A DNA stretch of 64,000 bases from Lucifuga dentata (Eukaryota; Chordata; Actinopteri; Ophidiiformes; Bythitidae). The first letter of the stretch is position 1, and each line of letters opens with the position of its first letter. Made by a program: the position numbers and the translations under genes. The stretch is taken from positions 1 through 64,000 of the forward strand of contig VXCM01001559.1 of assembly GCA_014773175.1 (NCBI GenBank), given 5' to 3'. Below, piece by piece: positions 49,044 to 60,422 of the stretch. The notes under the pieces were generated by a model, which was not told the origin of the DNA, did not search any database, and worked only from the letters and a program-made list of their open reading frames with translations.

Positions 49044-49536
49044 TTAGGAGGATGTGTAGTCATGGCGATACTGCGGCTTGCTGTGGAAACCTAAGCGCTC
49101 ACCGCAGATCAGACTCTGGATAAGCCACTCAGGAGAAACCAGCGGGACTTCCTGCGACGTCACGCTTTGCTCGACTGACGGTGGGCAGGCACAGTCCGTT
49201 ATCATGACGTCATACTTGCCGGCGAGAACATCTGCGGGCAGAAGGAAGAACAAAACTGTAAAACTGTCACTTTCAAAGTTTTGCCGTCAGATTTTAGAGG
49301 GCCGTATTTTGAATGTGTACCGGAGCTGTCTTTGTCTGCCTGGAAGTGTCGAACGGAAGACGCTCCGTTCATGGTGAGCAGCTGAGCCCAAAGCTCCACT
49401 GGTTTCTCAAAGAGCAGCAGGACCCGCAGGGCCTTAAACGGGCTGCAGCGTGGATGCCTGAGTGGGGAAAAAAATAAAACGTGATCAAAAGATCAGGATA
49501 AGAAACATTCAATTTGGAATTATTTGACAGACAGCC

Positions 49537-49586
<50 letters not shown>

Positions 49587-52500
49587 GGTTTACTACAGAT
49601 GACGTAGTTGTACATGGAGGTGCATGATGTTGCATTTTAGCTGCTCCATGAATCATCTCTGATCACAAATGCAGCAGGATGTAATAAGGCCTCAGAGCAT
49701 CAGGTGTCTGCATGGGACATTACGGTGTCTGGAGTCATAATGTCAAAGGTTTGAGCTGTAAGGTAGCGCACATATTTATTCCATTACACACCTCTGATGA
49801 AGGAAGTTGCTCAAAATCTCCATTCCTTATTGGTTCCGACAGTGAGTGGTTTGTACACTTTTATCCACTGTGGAGCTTTAAAATTTTTAAATGTATTTTT
49901 CTTTTTAAATTCAAGTTTGAAAAATGTCAATTTGTTTTTACTTTTTTTTTTTTTTTTTTTNTTTTTTTTTTTTTTTTTTTTAATTAATGAAAGGACTTAA
50001 TTGTCATCTGAGCAGAATGAATGAGTATGAATCACAACTAAACAGTCAGAATTACATTCAAGCCATTTTATGAGCTTTGGGCTTTTTTTCTGCTCTAAAC
50101 TCCTGTAAATTTGTAATTATGGAAGAAAAGATCAAGTATCGGCTTAATGCGAAGCCTCATCTCACCATTCCACGATACCGTCATCCGGTCCCACGCCTGC
50201 AGGCAGCAGGTAGTTCCTGTAGTTGAGCAGCTTGTTGTCTTTGCAGCAATCTCGCACCCAAATATGGGAGACGCACGGCACACCGCTGGCCAGACACAGC
50301 AGGTACTTCCTGGTACGGCAGTGCTGGTCCGCAATGAGCAGACTCTGATAGGCTGCTTTACACTGAAGAGGGAACCAATCAGAAATGAAGAGTGCTAATG
50401 CGTTCGACAGACCCTCGGAACTCGTATTTTTTCGACTTCCTACTTGGAAAAATGTGTTGGAACAGCATTTGAAGTCGGAGGTCCGACTGAAACTCGGACC
50501 AAAATTATCTACCCCGACTTCACAAGTATGATGTCACTCAACATGGCAGTGCCCGTGGAAGCGAACTTTATGAATGGAAATGATCAGCTAACAGCTGAAC
50601 AAAGTAATTTTTCTTGTGTGACATTGAAAGAAAAAGGTCAAGATATATCGCCAAGTTAACTATCTATAGTACATAACTGTTTGCCATTGATACATAAGTG
50701 TGAATAATTTCAGAATATTACTTCTCTGCACAAATGTTTNGTTTGCCATTGATACATAAGTGTGAATAATTTCAGAATATTACTTCTCTGCACAAATGTT
50801 TAATACCCACTGTGATTAATATCAGTGGGTGATATTAACACAATCCAACCAAATACCTGTAATCTAACTTTACTTTAGTTAGCATTCATTACTAAGTTTA
50901 TTTAATCTTACAGTATTTATTGGTGTTCTGCCATGTTTTTTTGTTTACATTTGGCTGGAACGGTTTGAGGTGGGAAGTCAGAAATTCTGACTGGGAAATT
51001 CCTACTTCTGAGGTAACTCGAACGCAGCATTAGTACACACCTGCATTGTACATTCAGTTTGAACTTGTAGTTTTGAGATTTATTATCAAGGATAAGTACA
51101 AAACTCCCAATAAATAAATAAATTGGACAAAACTAATGAAACTAATGAAAGTTCACTCAAATCTTATAAGTAATATTTTCTATGAATTATACGATTAATA
51201 TAAAAGATTAATGTATAAAAATATATTATTTATATTTAAAATATATGATTTGAGGACTTTTTTTTTTTAACAAAATAGTTAATCTAGTAAATTAAACAAT
51301 ATTTTATAGGTCATTCTGAGGTCACTCAGCCCCACAACCTGCTCCAAATTTGTTTGTGCTTTGTTTGCACTGGTTTGTGATGTCAGAATGACCGATGAAA
51401 CATTCTTTAACATCTATAAAACATTCCTTAACATCTTAAAAAAAAAATGATAGCAGTACAAATGAAAATTTTAACACCACAAACCATCACAATGTGGATT
51501 CTATATATTAGGATCAACCAGGCAAAACTGCCAGAATAGTCCTTTAAAGCACTGACCTGTTCTTCGTTGAAGTCAGACAGGATGAAGCCTCCGCCCGCCT
51601 GCAGCTGAGACTCTGTGTAGTTTTTGTTGTATGGACCCGTCTCCACGTAATCTGACGAAGAAATTCATTTAGCCAAGGAAACAATTTCTACAAATGTTCA
51701 TTTTGGATATTTGTAATCTTCATCCCGCCTTACCCTCCTCATCGTCGCTGCTCAGCCTGTTGCTCAGCCGGTCGCACTCAGATGAGGCCGTCAGCATGAA
51801 GGCGAAGCCCATAAACAGAGCGGTGTTGTGGGGCAGCGGGCCGTGCGTCTCCACCACATCACATGACTGAGCAGGGAGATCCGTGCCGCTGCCGGACGTG
51901 TTACACACACCGACTCGCTGACCTGCAGGTGCAGAAAACACAGAGCAGTTACATTATTATTCACCCCAGACTCCATTACAATGTTCATTCCTGTTGTTGT
52001 AATCAGGCACGACAGAAACAGCTTTACCGTGCACACTGAGCTTCAACACCCAAAGTGTTCAATAATTAAACCTTCAACGCTCACAATGAAACCTCGTTTA
52101 AAAAGTGAGTGTGTTGGGAGGCTACCTAAAAGACCATACCAGTGATTTTCACGTTTAAGCCCAATAAATACAGTCTTACGCTACTCACAGTTGGTTTCCA
52201 AAACATAAAACCATATTTTAGCTTTCCTATTATTTTTTCAAATTCCCTAATTTTTCAAAATCAAATGTTCAGGTGATACACAAACAATAAAATTCAATAT
52301 TTCTCTAACACATCGGTCCAAATGTTCTTTTTAAGTTCTCAGTAAAAGCAGTTTTCTCTGGGGACTATATTTCCTGGTGGAGGCATACATTACCTTCCTG
52401 CAGCTCTGCATTGGACCAGTTTAATAGTTACTTTGACAAAAAACTTTAATAGTCAATGTTCGCTGTGATGGATTACGTATCTCAAACCTGTTTCAAGTCT

Positions 52501-53256
52501 CTGCAAGTTGATCTGAACAGTGTATTGGAATGAACGCAGGAAAAACAATTCTAATATTTAGCACTCCAGTAGTATATTTTGGGAAATGTCTGTCAATAAC
52601 TTAATGTATATGCGGGTTGTAATATATTGGGCTGAAACATGCAAAAACTGCCAGTGTGGTCCTTAAAGCAAAAAACAAACAAACCAACCAAAAAAAAAAC
52701 AAAACACCCATGACTTTAAAGAAATAAATATTTCACGTGGACCCTCCACCTGATCACCATCACCACCATAATAATGATGAAGATTTTAGTTACCAATTCA
52801 GCCTCAGCAGCAGCCAAAGAGCAGCAGAGGATGAACACAGCCATCATGGAGGACTTAATTATGCTCAGTATTAATTATAGGAATAATAACTTTATGTCAT
52901 CATGTAACAATGCAGTGATCTGAAAGTCTACTTAAAGCAACATCAAAAAAATCAGCCATAACATTCCTTTAACTGCTATATGAGCACAAACAGCCATCAT
53001 TATTGATTTATTGAAACTGTTCAAAAGGGTAAAAAGTACAGCACGATGTTAAAAAAAAAAAAAAAAGTTTACATTTTAGAAATTTAGTAAAAATCATCTA
53101 AAATCAAGTGGACACAAAGTGACGACATAATGATTAAAATGTCAGATATTATATATGTCCAAATCTATTTGCACCAGAGTAATAAATTATAATAAAAAAT
53201 CTAAAACTCATCTGGGGTTTGATGATAAAATCGGAACCATAACAACAAAGAAACCA

Positions 53257-53294
<38 letters not shown>

Positions 53295-54234
53295 AAATCA
53301 CAGGAGAAGAAAAACTTGAATCAATGAGAAATATGAAGAAAACAAAATGCTGAAAAGCCTGATATTAAAAAGCTCCTCCCCCTCGGGTTTTGGGCGAGCA
53401 GGTCTCCGTACCGCCTCTGGCGCCCGCTGCTCTGCGGCCTCGCTTGGCTGTAGTCCTCTCCTTCTCTGAGGCCATCAGCTTCCTCTTGCCAGAGGGGCCG
53501 GGGGTTTGTGGGCTGCGGGTGGGTGTGGCCTGGCCGCTGCCCCCCCTACGCNTTGCCAGAGGGGCCGGGGGTTTGTGGGCTGCGGGTGGGTGTGGCCTGG
53601 CCGCTGCCCCCCCTACGCCTCCTTTTCCCCTCCACCAGGTTATCTGTGAAAAATTAATACGTCATCAAGGCTGCAGACAAACAAAATGCGAGAATTTCAT
53701 CAATAATGAAAAGTGAAGCAGGTTAAACAGATAAAAAAATCCGAGGAGCATGAGAGATTTCTGTTCCACTATTTTGTCTGATTTTTGCTCTTTTTTGATG
53801 AAATATTAGATCATTTTGCCTCTTCAGGCATCTAATAATGTGATGAAGAGTCTCGAGCTTCGTTTTGAGGAGTCAGAAGCTTAAAAAAAAAAAAAGAAGC
53901 GGGAAATGGGGAAGGCGGTGTGTAAGGTGGCGGTGGTACCCAGGCTGATGTCGGAGGCCTTGGTGAGCGGCGTGGAGGGCTCGTAGGGTCCCAGGCTGTG
54001 CTGCTCCCTCAGCTTGTTACCCTGCTCCAGAGACAGAATGATGGAGGTCCTGTTGTACCAAAGCCTCTGACCCTCCCTCTCCACGCTGTAGAACAGATCC
54101 GAGCCCTCCGACTTATGGCCCTTCACCACACCTGCACACGCACAATACCCACAAACACACGCACAACACACAAGAAACACAATGTGAAACAGATCTAAAC
54201 AGCGTTAATCTGACCGCAGCCTTTTTCAATTCAT

Positions 54235-54280
<46 letters not shown>

Positions 54281-54520
54281 ATGAGAGAGGGGGGAGAGAG
54301 CATGAAAGAGAGAGAGACAGCGAGAGAGCATGAGGAAGAGACAGCATGGGGGGGAGAGAGCATGAAAGAGAGAGAGAGACAGCGAGAGAGCATGAGGGAG
54401 AGACAGCATGAGAAAGACGTAGAGAGAGAGAGCATGAGAGAGAGAAACAGAAAAGAGAAAGGAAGAGAGAAAGGGATAAAGATAGCATGAGGGAGAGAGG
54501 CAGAGAGAGGGACAAACAGC

Positions 54521-54558
<38 letters not shown>

Positions 54559-57500
54559 AGTGGCCACAAGTGGTTGGTGACTAAATTGAACTAAATTAAA
54601 ACATGAGAAAAGTTCACTTCAACTCAAAAATAAAGGTTTTGTCACCAAAATTTGAAATTAAAAAAAAAAAAAACAAAAAACGAACAAAAGCTGCTAAGCG
54701 ACCACCGACCAGAAGGAACTACGTCAATCTTCAACACTGAAACATCAGCATTTGTCACAGAGCTCAGAGGTTATTTTCACTCCTTCATCACGTGCATCCC
54801 TCCTCTTCCTCCCTCCTCCTCCTCACCTATGCTGAAGTACTCGTCTTCCAGCAGTGCCGTGACCTCCGTCTCCAGGGGAATGGGGTCACAGAGCAGGATG
54901 TCCTTCCCCGCCACCTCGCACTCGTAGCCGTCGTCGAACCGCAGGCGGAAGCGCCCCTCGCCGGCATCCTTGATGATGCGGCCCGAATAGAAGTAGCCAT
55001 TGGACGACCACTTGGCCACCACGCGCAGGCCAACGAAGCTGCTGCTAGCCGAGCTCGCCTCCTCCGGCGACGACTGGAGCGAGTCAGAGCGGCTCGGCAG
55101 CTCGGTGTCGGCGGGGCTGGTGGGGAGGCGTGGCGGGTGCAGGCGGGCGTAGGGCTCGTCCTCCGAGGAGGACAGGGGCAGGCCGTGAGCACCGACCCTC
55201 GGCAGTGCGCCGGCACCACCTCCCCTTAGAGAGAGAGAGAGAGAGAGAGGAGGGGTCAATGTTCAGATTGCAGGCATGATCACATTGTAAAGGACAATAC
55301 TGAAGATTTTGCACGTTTGAGCCTGATATATACAACCCACATACATGTTGCGTTACTGACAACCATTTCCCAAAACATACTACTGCAGCAGTTAATGTTA
55401 GCATTGTTTTTCCTACCTTACAGACTGCCAATGGTTTTAGTTCATTCCAGTACAGCAATAAAGTCAAACTTGTAGAGACTTGACACTGCTAGAGATGCAT
55501 AATCCATCACAGCAAACACGACGTCTATTAAGTTTTTTTTTTGTCAAAGTAACTTTAATCGATCCATGGAGCTGCACTAAAGACAATGTATGTCTACGTC
55601 AGGGAATATAGTCCCACAGAAGATGACTTTACTGAGACATTAAAAGCCAACATCCCTTCTATATTTGAACGTGTGTGTTAGCAGGCAAAACATTAAATTT
55701 TAAGGTGGATGTATCGCCTCAACATTTGATTTTGAAAGACTAGTGCAGTGTCCGTTGAAAACATGCCTGTTTGGACCAGGCCGGACTTTATGGTGCGTGC
55801 CGCAGCTTGCTATTCGTGCCGTGGAGCGGAGCGTATCCTGCCTTGCGCGGACTTCTTTTTATCGGCACAGCTCAATTCAAGAACAGCTCATCCAAACAAC
55901 TTCGCATGCGACACTGCATGTCCTTGGGTCCTGAGCATTATACTTGCTGAATTTCAACTTCATACAGTGCCGGGTTTTAGAGATGTTGGTGCCACAGAGA
56001 GACAGACAGAGATTTCTGGATTTATAGTTAGATCAGGGGATTTGAAAAAGTAACAGGAAAACTCAAATATGGATGTTTTGGAAAATGGGTGCCATTAATG
56101 TACCATGTGCGAGTAGTATTTACTGAGCTTAAACATGGAAAATCGCCGGTATGGTCCTTAAAGGTATCATCGTATTGTAGACACCATGTGTGAGTGATGT
56201 ACACCGAGGCAAAGTAACATTTTCCGAAAGCAAGGAACTGAAGTGAAGATCGTGTTGTGTTGGAGTATATTTGAAAAGACTAAACTAAAATTTTAACATT
56301 TTACGGTTAATTCAGACCTGAGCATGAAGATTAGACAGTAAAGAAGATGAGAGAAAAGAGGAAAGGTGAAGTTTCATCAGAGATAGAGAAAGATTTAGTA
56401 TTTTGCTGCCTCGTCCACAGTTGCACGGCGAGCCTCAGGGAGGACTCACCTGGACAGGGAGGAGCGGGATGGGGGTCGGCCCCTTCTAGCCCGTCCTCTG
56501 GGACTCAGCGGGACGAGGACCCGGGACCCCTGGGTTCCGTAGCCTCTGTCCTTCATGCCCACTGACCCTGCCCTTTGACCCCTGTGACCCCTCTGTTGCT
56601 GCCCACCTCCCCTCCTGGGACTGCAGACACACAGAGGGGGTGAACAGAGCCAGTCAGGTTGCGCAGGCATTGATCTGGGATTACGTCTGATGCAGACGCC
56701 GCTTCATTGGGGAATGAGGGGTGTCCGGTGACCCCAGATTCATGCCTGAACCTGTACCTGACGTGGGCAGGAGTCAGTGTGTTAGAAAAACCAAGATGTT
56801 AGAAAGTTACAGGAGGTGATGGAGCGACAGCAGCATCAGCATGCAGCCAGTAGAGACACGTTAACCCTCTGGAGTCTCAAAATGATTTTCTAGAAAAATT
56901 ACTCATTCTGGGGAGGAAAAAAAATACAATCTGAGCAAAAAAAAAAAAAAGTCTAAAATAAATAAATTAATTACAAAAATGTTGTCAATTTTCTATTTGA
57001 TTGTAGAATATTGTGGAAAATGAAGGCAAAACTTCATTTTCCACAATATTCAGAAAATCAGCAAACAGCTGAAATGTGACGTTCAACTGCAGAGGGTTAA
57101 GTGAAAGACCAGAACAAGAAAAACAGGAAGATCAGATAAGAAACTGATGTTTAGACAGTTGTGGGGAGGGTTGGGTGGGAGTGGGAGTGGGGGTGTTGAT
57201 GGGTGGGTAGTACCTGGCAGATTTGGCCCCTCGGCTGACTGGAATGATGAAATCCGGCCTGGGGAGGCCAGCGGTNTACCTGGCAGATTTGGCCCCTCGG
57301 CTGACTGGAATGATGAAATCCGGCCTGGGGAGGCCAGCGGTGCTGCTGGTTCCTCCTGAGCTGTGCTGCTGACTGGAGGTTTTGGACGACAGAGAGCTGA
57401 TGTCCGCGAGGTCGCCGGAGGTCACCAAGCTTCCTGTGCGGCACGGTGAGATGTCATCGCTGTCCACCACCTGGCGATCCACCACTGGCTCCTCGTTCTC

Positions 57501-60011
57501 CTGCTCGCATCAACAAAAGGAGAATAACACTGATTCATTACAAACGACTCTTCATGAATCTTTCCACACAATTTAGACATCATAATGTGCATCTAATGAA
57601 CAAGTGTGAAAAAAAACCCCCCAAAAAACCCAAAAAAAACCACAAAATTTGTTGTTAAAGCTTCAAGTTATGATTATTTTTGTGTCATTTTTTTGATCTG
57701 AAGATTTTGGTAAAACGTCCGCCACAGGTTACCAGAGCTTTAATTGAAGTCTAACAAATGCCAAGCCAAAAAAAAGCAAACAAACAACAGCCAATCAAGG
57801 TGGGGTNGAAGTCTAACAAATGCCAAGCCAAAAAAAAGCAAACAAACAACAGCCAATCAAGGTGGGGTGCGGGGGTTGTCCTCATCAAAGCAGCCAATCA
57901 GAGCGGTGATTTATTTTAACCCCTCAGATTACTGGATCCAATGCAAATAGTTTTTACTTACATTGGATCCAAATGTGCAGAGCTTTGTCTAGCTATGCTG
58001 CATGTGTTTTTGCACTTGGTTTTTTTGTCGTGTGGGTGGTGATTTTAAAAAGTTTTTTAAGTACCTCCTGAGAAAAATCAGGCGCTCAGTTAAAAAAAAA
58101 AAAAGAAGCTTTCTTAAAAAATAAATAAATAAATAAATCTGTTTCTTAGTCGATAGGCACTGATGTCAATTGTGAAATACGAGTATGTATAAAATATATA
58201 ATTTTTTATAAATTAATGATTTGTCCTTCAGTTTAACCGGGACTGTTCTGTCATCAGGGACCACGGGGAACAAAATCTGTCGTTACCTCTGTGACTTTGC
58301 ACTCCACTTCTTTGCCGTCCTCATAATACACATCCGTTATGATCCGCGTGATGGTGGTCTGCACTTCCTGGATGGTGCGTACGTGTCTGCGATGGGAGGG
58401 GCCAGCAGCTCTTCTAGAGGAGGGAGACTCTGGTTCACCCTGCAGGAGGAGATGAAGAGTTTCACTACTGGATGACGCTGAACGATGTAAAGCTCCAGGT
58501 TTGAAGGATCTGCTTACTCTGCCGGGTGGAGAAGGCAGGCCTGCTGTGTCCAGGCTGGTCTGCTGGGACATCGTCCTCTGATGGAGCTGAGACGCATAAC
58601 AGTCATCAACACAATGTGAGTCACCAAAAGAGACTTTATCATCACCTTAAAAAAAAAAAAAAAAAAAAAAAAAGTGTCTTTGGTCCAATCAAGAATGGAA
58701 CTCCGCACAGCACATATTAGAGACCTCCATACTTTTCATTCATTTGCTAAAGAACTGAAGAAATGGCTTATCAGTGATCAGACTTGTGAATGCTGAATGA
58801 TGTTTTTGAAGGGTTCAGGTGGGGATTTGATTTATTTCTATTGGACTCTAATGAAAACGGACAAACCAGTAGAGTGCATGTCTTTCTGAAATATGGAGTG
58901 TGCCTTTTTTTTTTGTTGTTGTTGCTCACATTGATTAAAATGCTTGATTGTACTTAGAGAAATACTTAAATGATGCAAATGTGCTCTCATTGTTGGTTTT
59001 CTGGAATTTGATTTTTGGTTGTCACGTTTTTATATTTGCAGGGAGCCAATTTAACATCCTGGTATGGATTTACAGATGAAAATTAATCAATCTTGGCTAA
59101 ATCTGACATATTTACATATTAAATGCATATTACAATTAATATGCATTGTCCAAGTTTAATTAAACAAATACAAAATAAGTATATAAGTACATATATATAT
59201 TATATAAGTACCCAATATATAAGCAAACCTCGACATTGTTCATAAACGGTAAAAAGGTTATAAAAGGTTCAGTGCAAATTTTCTGAGGTTCATAAACCTC
59301 AGAAAACTTGCACTGAACCTTTTTAAATAAAGTTACAAAGTGTTTTAGATTAAAGGACCATACCGACAATTATACATGTTTTATAAGCTGCATACACGTT
59401 ATGTTACTTACAGCCAATTCCCAAAACATGAAATCATATTTTAATTTTCCTGTTTTTTCAAAACCCCTAATCTTTCAGCAACAAATTTTTAGGTAAAAAC
59501 CCACCTTAAAATTCAATGTTTCATTTTTTAACACTTATGAATGATTGTCTTCCATGCAGTTTGCATCACAGCAAACACAATGTGTTAGATTTTTGCTGAA
59601 GTAACTTTATTTAACTGATCCAACATGGAGCTGCATGCAAGACGACGTATTTCTCCGCCAGGAAATATAGTCCCAGGAGAAGACGGCTTTTACTGAGAAA
59701 TTAAAATGAGCGTCCCTTCTCCAATCGTGCATACGTGTTAGCAGGCAAAAAAATTTAATTTTAAGGTGGGTGTATCACTTGAACATTTGATTTTGAAAGA
59801 TTAGGGGATTTGAAAAAAATAACAGGAAAACTAAAATATGGCTTTATAGTTTGTAAATTGGTCGTCAGTAACGTAACATGTATACGGGTTGTATATATTG
59901 GGCTCAAATATAAAAATGTAGACCAGTGAAACAAAAATGTAGACATTCACTCAGTCAAATCTCCTTTCCTATAACTTTCAGATTTGGATTTACAAAAACA
60001 AACCAACAATA

Positions 60012-60052
<41 letters not shown>

Positions 60053-60387
60053 TACAGTAATCTTTTGTCATCATTAATGCTCTCAGTGCTAGCTGCAGCT
60101 CAGGATGACTGACAAACCTTGTTGGAAGGATTCGGCGTGTTGGTGTTCTGTGGGGCATGGCTCTTGTTAGGGGTGGTCGGCTCGGTACCTCCAGACGCCT
60201 CTCGCCTCTCATCAGCAGAGACGGACAGAGCAGTGGGGGCGGTGGGCTCCTTGGAGGTTTGCCGCGGAGTTGCTGGTACTTTTGGTTGCGAAGATTCTGA
60301 TTGGCTGTTTGGGAGGCTGTTGCATCCCAGTGATGAAGTCTGTGAGCTCCTCTGAGGCGATGCAAACAGCTCCCCCCTGCAAAGAGG

Positions 60388-60422
<35 letters not shown>

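Noticed and set aside
54280..54480. Regularly spaced repeat units that could suggest a CRISPR-like array
   Set aside because: The units are purine-only simple sequence without unique spacers, in a eukaryotic intron.
54226..54569. Leu/Ser-rich and Glu/Arg-rich ORFs over 110 codons
   Set aside because: They are translations of a GA microsatellite in several frames and show no domain or splice support.
54792..55229. 145-codon plus-strand ORF
   Set aside because: It is antisense to the Tudor exon of tp53bp1, whose minus-strand reading matches 53BP1 closely.
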